Below are positions 42,795 through 51,362 of a stretch of DNA of 64,000 nt, in pieces. Position 1 is the stretch's first letter. Each line of letters starts with the position of its first letter. This stretch comes from Tabrizicola_A sp044377735 (lineage in GTDB: Bacteria; Pseudomonadota; Alphaproteobacteria; Rhodobacterales; Rhodobacteraceae). The notes under the pieces were generated by a model. It had not been told where the DNA came from, ran no database searches, and was given only the letters and a program-made list of their open reading frames with translations. Both the position numbers and the translations under genes were made by a program. The stretch covers positions 1 to 64,000 of the forward strand of contig JBILYK010000006.1 in assembly GCA_044377735.1 (NCBI GenBank). Direction: 5' to 3'.

Positions 42795-43945
42795 CCCCCG
42801 CCGCCCGCCTTTCGGCCGCCATCACAGTGCTGGACCGCATTCTGGGTGGAGAGCCTGTTGAGCAGGCACTTACCAATTGGGGCCGCGCCAGCCGCTTTGC
42901 CGGTTCGGGTGACCGCCACGCGGTGCGCGATCTGGTGTTTGACGCCCTGCGCTGCAAACGGTCTTTTGCCGCACTTGGCGGTGGGCTGACAGGGCGGGCG
43001 CTGATCTTGGGCGGCCTGCGCGCGGCTGGTGGCGATGTCACGGCGCTCTTTTCGGGCGAGGGCCACGCGCCTGCCCGCGTGTTGGAGGCCGAGGCCGGAC
43101 GGGTGCCGGTCGGGGCCGAGGCTGTGGATGTACAAGACTGGATATATGACAAATTTTTCATATCATTGGGCAATGAATGTGATAAATCACTTGAAGTGTT
43201 GCGCCATCGTGCGCCGGTGTTTCTGCGTGTGAACCGGGCCAAGGCCAGCCTCGCGGTTGCGATGTCCGCGCTGTCGGAGGACGGGATTGTCTGCCAGCCG
43301 ATCGAGTGGGTGGAAAACGGACTGGAAGTCACCGAAAACGCGCGGAAAATTCACCAATCCAGCGCCTATATCCAAGGTCTGGTTGAATTGCAGGATGCCG
43401 CCTCACAAGCGGTGGTCGAAGCGCTGCCGCTGCGCGATGGGCAGCGCGTGCTGGACCTTTGCGCCGGAGGTGGTGGCAAGACGCTGGCCATGGCGGCCCG
43501 CGCGCGGCTGGAGCTTTATGCCCATGACGCCGATCCGGGCCGCATGCGTGACCTTCCCGCCCGCGCAGCGCGGGCAGGTGCGCGCGTGTCACTCGTGAAA
43601 AATCCCGAAAAGACTGCGCCTTATGCTGTTATCGTAACAGATGTTCCCTGTTCCGGTTCCGGCAGCTGGCGCCGCGATCCGATGGGCAAATGGGCGCTGA
43701 CGCCCGACCGTCTGGCAGCGCTTTGCCAGCTTCAACGCGAGATCTTGGCGCGGGCGGTGCCGATGCTGGGGCAGTCTGGGGTCTTGGCCTATGTGACCTG
43801 CTCGATGCTGCAAGAGGAAAATGAAGCTCAGATAAGTAAGTTTCTTGATGAAAATAAAGCCTTTATCTGCCTTTTCCAGCGTCGGTTTTCACCTTTGCAG
43901 GGCGGTGACGGGTTCTTTTTGGCGCTCTTGAGTCGAGAGATATAG
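42791..43945 (+). CDS. rsmB: RsmB-like RNA m5C methyltransferase
   Basis: The 384-residue protein has an N-terminal NusB-like domain (residues 1-120) and a C-terminal Rossmann methyltransferase. Visible are the SAM motif RVLDLCAGGGGKTL near residue 220 and the two catalytic Cys: VPCSGSGSWRRDP near residue 287 and YVTCSMLQEENEAQI near residue 337. It methylates C967 of 16S rRNA in relatives. The region 43140-43200 is about 28% GC, unlike the rest. The ATG overlaps the SDR stop. Confidence 0.9.
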   Translation: MTPAARLSAAITVLDRILGGEPVEQALTNWGRASRFAGSGDRHAVRDLVFDALRCKRSFAALGGGLTGRALILGGLRAAGGDVTALFSGEGHAPARVLEAEAGRVPVGAEAVDVQDWIYDKFFISLGNECDKSLEVLRHRAPVFLRVNRAKASLAVAMSALSEDGIVCQPIEWVENGLEVTENARKIHQSSAYIQGLVELQDAASQAVVEALPLRDGQRVLDLCAGGGGKTLAMAARARLELYAHDADPGRMRDLPARAARAGARVSLVKNPEKTAPYAVIVTDVPCSGSGSWRRDPMGKWALTPDRLAALCQLQREILARAVPMLGQSGVLAYVTCSMLQEENEAQISKFLDENKAFICLFQRRFSPLQGGDGFFLALLSREI

Positions 43946-44028
43946 CGTGAGACATTGCAACCTTTAGAGGAATTTTTTGTAACCTATTTCACCGAAATCC
44001 GATATTCTACCAAAGCTGCCTGTGCCGA

Positions 44029-44044
44029 TTAAGCCTCGGTTAAC
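44029..44044 (+). promoter_or_regulatory. CtrA-type box upstream of cckA
   Basis: The sequence TTAAGCCTCGGTTAAC is an exact TTAA-N7-TTAA(C) match to the CtrA consensus. It lies 66 bp before the cckA TTG start, where a bound regulator could repress or activate. Confidence 0.65.
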
Positions 44045-44109
44045 AATTGCCGGGTCAAGTGTGTGGTGCAGTTGTTCTGCAAACGGCAACCTGCACAAAG
44101 GAGAGGGTT

Positions 44110-46425
44110 TTGGCGGGCCGACCTGTGAACGATCTGGCCGGGGTTTTTGTCGACCGGTGGCGTGGCCCGCAGGCGGGGTTGCTTTTGGTGGCCCTGGCGG
44201 TCACTGCGCTGGCAGTTGCGGCATTTGCGGCAGATGTTCGGCTCCGGGGTGGTGCGGCCATTGTCGGGCTGACCTTTGTGGCGTTGGTTTTTGTCGGGCG
44301 TGGGCTGAACGGGTTGAAGGTGCTGGATCAGCGGCGGTTGGATCGTCGTCTGGTGCAGATGACGGGGCAGGACGCGACGCCCAGCTTCACCACTGATTCC
44401 CTCGGCCAAATCCGGTTTCATAACCTCGCCGCGCGTGAACGGTTTGGTGGGGTTGAAGGCAACACGCTGGTCGCGATCTTGGGTGAGGCGTTTGCCGCCC
44501 CCTCTGCGGTGCTCTACCGTTTGCAGGCCCGTGCCGCCCATGCGGGTGCCGCGCGTGAAGATGTGGTCAGCCGACGCGGTCACACGCGGCTGTCGGTGCA
44601 TCGGTTGGGTGATGACCGTTTCCTCTGGCGACTAGAGGAATTTGCCGACCGCAGTTCCATCGGGCGCGGGGCCGAAACGATGAGCCTGCCGATGCTGACC
44701 GCCAATAAGGCAGGCGTGGTGCTGTTCACCAATGAGGCAATGCGGCGACTTCTTGGCGGGCGGCCTAAGCGGCTGGATATGGTCTTTGCCAGCCAGCCCC
44801 TGCGGTCAGGCGAAGAGGTGGAGGTGAACGGTGTCGATGGCCCCTTGCGGGCCATTCTCGCCGAGGTTGAGGGCTTGGCTGAACGGCGTGAAATCTTCCT
44901 GTTGCCCCTGCCCACAGCGGCGCCGACATCGCAGGTGCAGGCAGATTTCGAACATGTGCCGGTGCCACTTTTGAAATTTTCCCCCGATGGCAGCCTGCGC
45001 GCCGCCAATATGGCTGCGCGCGATCAGATGCGTCTTGACCCAGACACAACCCCGGCCTTTCATGATCTCTTTGATGGCTTGGGGCGGCCCGTCGGGGACT
45101 GGTTGGGCGATGTGGTGGCCGAACGCAAACCAGGCGGGGCCGAGGTTCTGACCGCGCGCCAATTGGGCAGCGAGGTGTTTTTGCAAGTCACCCTGCGCCG
45201 GATTGTCGAGGCAGGGCGACCGGGGGTTCTGGCAATTTTGCAAGATGCCACGGCGCTCAAGACGCTTGAGGCGCAGTTCGTGCAAAGCCAGAAAATGCAG
45301 GCCATAGGCCAACTGGCTGGTGGGATCGCGCATGATTTCAACAACCTTTTGACAGCGATCTCGGGCCATTGTGACTTGTTGTTGCTGCGCCATAAGGCCG
45401 ATGATCCGGCCTACCCTGATCTGATCCAGATCCACCAGAATGCCAATCGTGCCGCCGCTCTTGTGGGCCAGCTTCTGGCTTATTCGCGCAAACAAACCCT
45501 GACGCCGGAGCGTCTGGATCTTGAGGATCTTCTGTCAGAACTGACCCATCTTCTGAACCGGCTGGTTGGCGAACGTATCAGCCTACGGCTGAGCCATGGT
45601 GCCGGGCTGCAGACCATCCGCGCTGATCGGCGCAAGCTTGAACAGGTAATGATGAACCTTGTCGTCAACGCCCGCGACGCCATGCCCGAGGGGGGGACGA
45701 TTCACATCGAAACCGAGGCGTTGTGCCTGCGTGACGATATGCGCCGCGACCGTGCGCTTGTCCCGGCGGGTGACTATGCTTTGATCCGGGTCAACGATAC
45801 CGGTTGTGGCATCCCACCCGATCGACTGCAGAAAATCTTTGAGCCGTTTTACACCACAAAGAAAACTGGCGAGGGAACCGGCCTTGGTCTGTCAACGGTT
45901 TACGGCATCGTCAAGCAGTCTGGCGGGTTTATTTTTGTTGAGTCCACCGAAGGCGAGGGCTCGGTGTTTCAGCTCTATTTTCCCATCCACAAGGGCCTTG
46001 CCGGAGAAGTGCCACTACCCAAGGCCGAGATGAAAGCCAATCCATTGATGCGCCCAGGCGAGGGGGTTGTGCTTTTGGTTGAGGATGAGGCACCGGTGCG
46101 CGCCTTTGCCAGCCGCGCGTTACGGATGCGCGGTTATACCGTCTTGGAGGCGGAAAGCGCCGAAGAAGCGCTGCAGATGCTCGAAGATCCGCGGCTTGAG
46201 GTAGATATTTTTGTCACCGATGTTGTGATGCCGGGGATGGATGGGCCATCTTGGGTTAAGCAGGCGCTTGAAGTTCGCCCGGATGTGAAGGTGATCTTTG
46301 TGTCTGGCTATGCTGAGGATGCGCTGGCTGAAATGCAGGCGCGAATCCCGAACTCGGTCTTTCTGCCCAAACCCTTCTCGCTTTCTGATCTGACGGCCAC
46401 CGTCCAAGGCCAGCTTTTGCATTAG
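44110..46425 (+). CDS. cckA: Hybrid histidine kinase CckA
   Basis: CckA heads the CckA-ChpT-CtrA phosphorelay of alphaproteobacteria. The 771 residues have two N-terminal membrane segments (about 15-60), PAS-like regions (about 80-370), and a kinase core with H408 in GGIAHDFNNLL. An HATPase_c domain with NLVVNARDAMP and GTGLGLSTVYGIV follows, then a C-terminal receiver with D704 in FVTDVVMPGMDG. TTG 44110 follows aaaggag at ideal spacing; no ATG fits. The CtrA box upstream suggests a feedback loop. A broken kdtA lies convergent downstream. Confidence 0.93.
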   Translation: MAGRPVNDLAGVFVDRWRGPQAGLLLVALAVTALAVAAFAADVRLRGGAAIVGLTFVALVFVGRGLNGLKVLDQRRLDRRLVQMTGQDATPSFTTDSLGQIRFHNLAARERFGGVEGNTLVAILGEAFAAPSAVLYRLQARAAHAGAAREDVVSRRGHTRLSVHRLGDDRFLWRLEEFADRSSIGRGAETMSLPMLTANKAGVVLFTNEAMRRLLGGRPKRLDMVFASQPLRSGEEVEVNGVDGPLRAILAEVEGLAERREIFLLPLPTAAPTSQVQADFEHVPVPLLKFSPDGSLRAANMAARDQMRLDPDTTPAFHDLFDGLGRPVGDWLGDVVAERKPGGAEVLTARQLGSEVFLQVTLRRIVEAGRPGVLAILQDATALKTLEAQFVQSQKMQAIGQLAGGIAHDFNNLLTAISGHCDLLLLRHKADDPAYPDLIQIHQNANRAAALVGQLLAYSRKQTLTPERLDLEDLLSELTHLLNRLVGERISLRLSHGAGLQTIRADRRKLEQVMMNLVVNARDAMPEGGTIHIETEALCLRDDMRRDRALVPAGDYALIRVNDTGCGIPPDRLQKIFEPFYTTKKTGEGTGLGLSTVYGIVKQSGGFIFVESTEGEGSVFQLYFPIHKGLAGEVPLPKAEMKANPLMRPGEGVVLLVEDEAPVRAFASRALRMRGYTVLEAESAEEALQMLEDPRLEVDIFVTDVVMPGMDGPSWVKQALEVRPDVKVIFVSGYAEDALAEMQARIPNSVFLPKPFSLSDLTATVQGQLLH

Positions 46426-46455
46426 GGTGTATGGCGTTTGATCGGGTTGAGTCGA

Positions 46456-47004
46456 TCAAGCGCGATGCGCTCTGCTCCGCGCCAGACTGTCGCTGTCCTG
46501 CGCCGACATCCTGTTGATCCCCTCCAGCATGGGCCACAACAATCCTGCTCAATCATCTCCGGCGTCGCGCGCTGCGGACCGAGATCCGCGCTCCAATCAC
46601 CAGAACCGGCACGCCGCGATTGTCGGCCGCACGCAATCGCGCTGGCCACAGCTCGTTCTCCACGAGCACCAGGGGTCTATAACCCGCCCGGCCGCCCCCG
46701 GTGCTATCGACCGGGGCTAGGCTGCTGTCACCCCCGGCAAAGACCACCCCTGCACCTGCGCCCGCCCCGTTTTGGTGGTCGTGGGCACCAAGACCCGTAA
46801 ACCCGGTCGCGCAGCCAAAATCGCCTCGATCATCCAGTGCGCCGAGGTCGCTTCTCGCACCGAGGCCGAGTGCGGCCAGAGCCGCATCCCCGGCCTTGGC
46901 GCGGGCAAAAGGCCCAGACGTTCCACCACCGCGCGGCGCGGCCCAAAGACCGCCTGATGGGCCAGAACCAAAGCCATGACCATGACGATCTGATACAGGA
47001 TCAT
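46456..47004 (-). pseudogene. kdtA: Decayed 3-deoxy-D-manno-octulosonate (Kdo) transferase gene
   Basis: Three pieces of a Kdo-transferase gene appear in order but not in one frame. Piece one (47004-46720) gives MILYQIVMVMALV...GLRVLVPTTTKTGRAQ and PGVTAA. A one-base loss near 46720 then makes a TAG stop. Piece two, in the next frame, reads LAPVDS and then LVLVENELWPARLRAADNR and VPVLVIGARIS. Piece three, back in the first frame, reads LEGINRMSAQDSDSLARSR before a stop at 46456. The C-terminal half is missing. The fragment follows the amidase by 28 bp on the same strand. Confidence 0.75.
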
Positions 47005-47031
47005 GCACCAGACTTTCGGTGGCTTGACGCG

Positions 47032-48447
47032 TCAGACAAGTTTCGGTGGCCGCTGGCCCGGCCAGTCGGTGGCCTCATGCCAAGCCTGCCCCATCGCAAG
47101 GATCGCAGCATCTGCGCCCACTGGCCCCGCCAGTTGCATGCCCATCGGCAGACCCTGTGGGCCAAAACCCACCGGCAGTGACAGGGCGGGCAGGCCGATC
47201 AGGCTGATCGGGATCACCACTTCCATCCAGCGGTGATAGGTGTCCATCACCTGACCGTTGATCTCTTGCGGCCAGCGCCAGTCGGTCGGGAAGGGCCAAA
47301 CCTGCGCCGAGGGCAGGGCAATGGCGTCATAGGTCTGAAACAGCCGCGCCATATGGGCATAATAGCGGCTGCGGATGGTACTCGCCTCATAAACCGCCTG
47401 CGCTGACAGGCTTCGACCCTGCTCAATTTCCCACAGGGTCTCGACCTTCAACTGCGCGCGTTTGTCGGGCTGGTCGTAAATCGCTTTGAATCCGCCCGCA
47501 TTCAGCATGGCGCGCAGCGTGGTCCAGGACGACCACAGCTTTTCCGCCGGGAAGGGCGGCGGCAACACCTCAACGATGGCACCCATCGCTTCCATCTTGG
47601 CCAAGGCGGCCGCGCAGAGATCCACAATCCCGGGTTCCATTGCATAGGCCCCGCCCCAATCGGCCAGCCAGCCGATGCGCTTGCCCTTGAGGCTGGCCCC
47701 GGCGAGTGCCGCGGCGTAATCATCTGGCACCCTGCCAAAGGGCACCTCGGGGTTGATCCCGGCCTGCACCTGCAACAGCCGTGCGACATCCTCCACCGTG
47801 CGCCCCATTGGTCCTTCGGTGGCCAAGGTCGCCAAATGCGTGTCGCCTTCGGCATCTGTCGGGACAAGGCCCCAGGACGGGCGAAACCCATAGACGTTGC
47901 AAAAGGCCGCCGGGTTGCGAAGGCTGCCCATCATGTCGCTGCCATCGGCCACCGGCAACATGCGCGCCGCAAGGCCCGCAGCCGCCCCACCTGACGACCC
48001 ACCCGCGGTGCGGCTCAGATCATAGGGGTTGCGGGTCACACCAAAGACCGGGTTGAAGCTGTGGCTGCCATGACCCCATTCGGGGGTGTTGGTTTTGCCA
48101 ATGAAAATCGCGCCCGCCGCCCGCATTCTGGCCGCCAAAAGGTCATCAGAGGCTGGCACAAAATCCTTGAACAACGGGCTGCCCCAGGTCGTGCGCAACC
48201 CCTTTGTCGCGCACAGATCCTTCACCGCAAAGGGCAGACCATGCAGCCAGCCTTGGCGGGGGGCATCATCTGCCGCCCGGGCCTCGGCCATCAGATCGTC
48301 GCTGTCGCGCAGCGAGATCACCGCATTGACCGCGCCGTTCACGGCGTCGATCCGGTCCAGATGCGCCGCCATCACCTCGGATGGTGCCACCTCGCGCGCC
48401 GCGATCATGCGCGACAGCTCCGAGGCCGAGTGCTCCCACAAAGCCAT
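47032..48447 (-). CDS. Amidase (signature family)
   Basis: The 471-residue enzyme of the amidase-signature family hydrolyses a C-N bond. The Ser-cisSer-Lys triad is visible: Lys in PFAVKDLCATKG near residue 75, cis-Ser in SRTAGGSSGGAAAGLAARM near residue 150 and nucleophile Ser in DGSDMMGSLRNPAAFCNVYGF near residue 172. The MMGS variant of the usual TGGS is notable. It is the last gene of the row amidase-potA-H-I-F-amidase; a repeat copy lies between it and potF. Confidence 0.9.
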   Translation of the reverse strand: MALWEHSASELSRMIAAREVAPSEVMAAHLDRIDAVNGAVNAVISLRDSDDLMAEARAADDAPRQGWLHGLPFAVKDLCATKGLRTTWGSPLFKDFVPASDDLLAARMRAAGAIFIGKTNTPEWGHGSHSFNPVFGVTRNPYDLSRTAGGSSGGAAAGLAARMLPVADGSDMMGSLRNPAAFCNVYGFRPSWGLVPTDAEGDTHLATLATEGPMGRTVEDVARLLQVQAGINPEVPFGRVPDDYAAALAGASLKGKRIGWLADWGGAYAMEPGIVDLCAAALAKMEAMGAIVEVLPPPFPAEKLWSSWTTLRAMLNAGGFKAIYDQPDKRAQLKVETLWEIEQGRSLSAQAVYEASTIRSRYYAHMARLFQTYDAIALPSAQVWPFPTDWRWPQEINGQVMDTYHRWMEVVIPISLIGLPALSLPVGFGPQGLPMGMQLAGPVGADAAILAMGQAWHEATDWPGQRPPKLV

Positions 48448-48451
48448 TTGC

Positions 48452-48511
48452 GCCTTTCCAAATACTCTCAGGGGGTGAGCCGCGTGCGGCGAGGGGGCGG
48501 AACGCCCCCTG
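48452..48511. repeat. Dispersed intergenic repeat, copy B
   Basis: The order tttccaaatactctc, agggggtgagccgcg, gcggcgag and a ggggg/ccccc hairpin (about 48492-48510) matches copy A at 9552 closely. It lies between potF and the amidase gene on the minus strand and could lower read-through. Confidence 0.6.
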
Positions 48512-48577
48512 CACCTGCGCGTCAGCGCTCATAGGGCGTGATGCGGGGGCATCTTCTGCCCCCGCATCGCGTTTGGA

Positions 48578-49603
48578 TTACTTCATCAGCTCGGTCCAGA
48601 TCGCGGTCATGTATTCGCGCGACTTTTCGTTGCAGGTCGGCATGAAGAAGCCCGCAGCCTTGTGCTCTTCTGGGATCACCACTTCCGGGGCGGTCGCCAT
48701 TTCGGGGTCCATGAAGGCCTCAGACCCGGCAATCCCGTTGGCATAGCGCGCGAAGTTGGAAATCATCGCTGCATTTTCCGGCTTCATGATAAAGTCCATG
48801 AAGGCATAGGCGTTGTCGACGTTCTGGGCGTCGTTCAACAACATGACCGAGTCCATCCACAACGGATAGCCTTCCTTCGGATAGCCATAGGCCACAGTAT
48901 CTTTTTCCAAACGGATACGCATGGACGAGCCGTTCCAGTTCACCGAAGCGGCCCAGTCGCCATTGGCCATTTTCTCGGTGGCGCCGTAATCCATCGAGAC
49001 CCAGTTCGGCTTGGCCGCCATCAGGCTGTCACGCACCTTCTTGAGAACCTCAAGGTCCTCGCTGCAGGGCTCGCCGCCATGGTATTTGGTGGCCAGGGTC
49101 ACGATGTCCATCATCTCGGGGACGACGTTCATCTTGCCCTTCAACTCGTCCGGCACTTCCAGCCAGACAGCCGAGGTGTTGATGTCGCCGCCATAGATCG
49201 CGGTATCCACCGCGATGCCCACGGTGCCCCACTGCCACGGAACCGAGGTGGTGCGGCCTGCGTCCCAAGCGACGTCTTTCCATTCCGGCGCGATATTGGC
49301 GTGGTTCGGCAGCTTGGCCAGATCCAACGGGACCGTCAGGCCCTTTTCGTTGAAGATCGACACATAGTTGGCCGAGGGCACCACAAGGTCAAAGCCATGG
49401 CCACCGGCCTCAATCTTGGCCAGTGCGGTGTCGTTGCTGTCATAGTCGGTCACCGTCACGGTGATCCCGGTCTCTTCAGTGAACTTTTTCAGAAGGTCCG
49501 GCGAGGTGTAGTTGCCCCAGTTGTAAAGTTGCAGCGTGCCTTCGGCGCTGGCAAGCCCCGTGGTGGCCATCAGCAGGGCGGTTGCGGTCAGGAATTTTTT
49601 CAT
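48578..49603 (-). CDS. Polyamine-type ABC transporter substrate-binding protein
   Basis: The 341-residue protein has a signal peptide (MKKFLTATALLMATTGLASA) and a PotD/PotF-like fold beginning EGTLQLYNWGNYTSPDLLKKF, the family lead. Contacts expected for amines (LYNWGNY, WNGSSMRIR, YAFMDFIMKPENA) are present, but the ligand is not proven. Length fits the family. It lies 42 bp after the second permease gene; the order A-H-I-F is unusual as the binding protein is last. It belongs to a row flanked by two amidases. Confidence 0.92.
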   Translation of the reverse strand: MKKFLTATALLMATTGLASAEGTLQLYNWGNYTSPDLLKKFTEETGITVTVTDYDSNDTALAKIEAGGHGFDLVVPSANYVSIFNEKGLTVPLDLAKLPNHANIAPEWKDVAWDAGRTTSVPWQWGTVGIAVDTAIYGGDINTSAVWLEVPDELKGKMNVVPEMMDIVTLATKYHGGEPCSEDLEVLKKVRDSLMAAKPNWVSMDYGATEKMANGDWAASVNWNGSSMRIRLEKDTVAYGYPKEGYPLWMDSVMLLNDAQNVDNAYAFMDFIMKPENAAMISNFARYANGIAGSEAFMDPEMATAPEVVIPEEHKAAGFFMPTCNEKSREYMTAIWTELMK

Positions 49604-49645
49604 GTTCGTCTCCCGTGTTGGTTTTGGCAGTTTGGTTGTGGGTAT

Positions 49646-50455
49646 CTAAGTTTTGTCTTTATCGCGCGTCAGCAGGAAAAATGCGGTCAAAAGCACGACG
49701 GTAAGCATCAAAAGCCCGGTCGAGATGGCGTTGATCTCGGGCGTCAGCTGACGGCGCATTTGGCCCAGCATATAGGTGGGCAGGGTGTCTTGCCCCGCCG
49801 ATTTCACAAATTCGGTGATCACCACATCATCCAAGCTGACCACAAAGGCCAGCATCATCCCGGCAATCACCCCCGGCATCAAGATCGGCAGTGTCACCCG
49901 GCGAAAGGTCAACCAAGGTGTTGCGTAAAGATCCGCCGCAGCGGTTTCCAGCGTCAGGTCCATCCCTTCCAATCGTGCGCGGATCGGCAGATAGGCAAAG
50001 GGAATGCAAAAGGCGGTATGGGCCAAGATCAGATAGCCCAGCCCTTGGATGCCGGTAATGGTCTTGATGAGACCAAACAGGATCATCAGCGCCACGGCGG
50101 TCACGATCTCGGGCACCATCAGGGGCTGGTTGATCATCACATAGATAAAGGTCTGGCCCTTGAAGGCGCGCCGGCGCGTGGTGCCCAGTGCGGCCATGGT
50201 GGCCAGGATGGTCGAGAACAGCGCCGCAAAGCTTGCAATCACCAACGAGCGCAGCGTGGCATCCTTGACCGCCTGATTGTCCCAAGCCTTGACATACCAC
50301 TGCCACGAGAACTCACCCCAATTGCCGAGGGTGGTCTCAGAGTTGAAGGAATAGACCACCAAGGTGAAGATCGGGATGTAAAGCGCCATAAAGGCGAGCA
50401 TCGCCATCGTGGCAAAGCCGGGCAGCCGGGCGACCTGAAAGCTGGACTTAGCCAT
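49646..50455 (-). CDS. ABC transporter permease, PotI-like
   Basis: A 269-residue membrane permease with six hydrophobic segments and the EAA loop GMDLTLETAAADLYATPWLTFRR near residue 178 (in two pieces: ETAAADLYATPW and TFRRVTLPILMPG). It pairs with PotH to form the channel. ATG 50455 has ggagaaaa at proper spacing and overlaps the PotH stop by 8 bp. The upstream in-frame Met at 50485 is within PotH and is rejected. Confidence 0.9.
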   Translation of the reverse strand: MAKSSFQVARLPGFATMAMLAFMALYIPIFTLVVYSFNSETTLGNWGEFSWQWYVKAWDNQAVKDATLRSLVIASFAALFSTILATMAALGTTRRRAFKGQTFIYVMINQPLMVPEIVTAVALMILFGLIKTITGIQGLGYLILAHTAFCIPFAYLPIRARLEGMDLTLETAAADLYATPWLTFRRVTLPILMPGVIAGMMLAFVVSLDDVVITEFVKSAGQDTLPTYMLGQMRRQLTPEINAISTGLLMLTVVLLTAFFLLTRDKDKT

Positions 50456-51362
50456 GCTTTTTCTCCCCGTTGGCGACGCGAACATAATACAGCAGTGCGA
50501 CCGTGACGATCAGCAACAGCGTCAGCGACAGGGCCGCGCCCAATGGCCAGTTCTTGCCTTGGCCGAATTGCAACTCGATCAGGTTGCCAATCATCATCTG
50601 CTTGCCGCCCCCCAGCACGCGCGGCGTGACATAAGCGCCCAGCGAGGGCACGAACACAAGGATCGAGCCCGCAATAATCCCAGGCTTGACGATGGGCAGG
50701 ATGATCTTGCGCAAGATCTGCCATCGGCTTGCGTAAAGGTCATAGCCCGCCTCCAAAAGCCGCATGTCAAAGCGGTCAATCGCGGCAAACAAGGGCAGCA
50801 CCATCAGCGGCAGATAGACATAGGTCATGCCGATAAAGATGGCGGTATCGGTATAGATCAGCATCAAAGGCTCTGAAATCACGCCGATGCTCATCAAGAA
50901 CAGGTTCAGCAGACCTTCGGCCCGGATCACCTCGTTGATCGCATAGGTGCGGATCAACAGGTTGGTCCAGAACGGAATGGTGATCAGAAACAGCCACAGC
51001 GCCCGCTGGCTGGCCGGGCGGGTTGCGATGAACCATGCGGTGGGAAAACCCACCACAAAGGCGAAGATCGTGGTCATCAGCGACAGTTTCACCGACCGCC
51101 AAAAGATCGTCAGATGTGCGTCGGCCAAGACATAGCTGTCGGTGAAGATGTCCTTGGTCCACAAAAGCGATGTCCAGCCCTCGGTTGAGAAGGCATAAAC
51201 CACGTTGCCATGCGTTCCGGCCTCAAGAAAGGAGTAAAGCAGGATGATGAGCAAGGGACCTGCGGCCGAGACGGCCAGAACCACCAGCGCCGGTGTCGAC
51301 AACAGCCAGCCATTGCGGGCCGATTTCTTGATCTGGGCCTCTTCGGCGGGGCTCATCGTCAT
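50448..51362 (-). CDS. ABC transporter permease, PotH-like
   Basis: A 304-residue membrane permease with six hydrophobic segments. The EAA loop is LLEAGYDLYASRWQILRKI near residue 202, and VPSLGAYVTPRVLGGG is typical of PotB/PotH. It pairs with PotI. ATG 51362 overlaps the PotA stop (ATGA); ATG 51356 has a better ribosome spacing from ggggga, so the true start could be either. It is the second gene of the transporter row. Confidence 0.9.
   Translation of the reverse strand: MTMSPAEEAQIKKSARNGWLLSTPALVVLAVSAAGPLLIILLYSFLEAGTHGNVVYAFSTEGWTSLLWTKDIFTDSYVLADAHLTIFWRSVKLSLMTTIFAFVVGFPTAWFIATRPASQRALWLFLITIPFWTNLLIRTYAINEVIRAEGLLNLFLMSIGVISEPLMLIYTDTAIFIGMTYVYLPLMVLPLFAAIDRFDMRLLEAGYDLYASRWQILRKIILPIVKPGIIAGSILVFVPSLGAYVTPRVLGGGKQMMIGNLIELQFGQGKNWPLGAALSLTLLLIVTVALLYYVRVANGEKKHG

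Noticed and set aside
48662..50506. A 614-codon open frame on the plus strand, rich in His and Gln
   Set aside because: It is antisense to the Pot-type binding protein and permease. The composition is that of a reverse-strand shadow.
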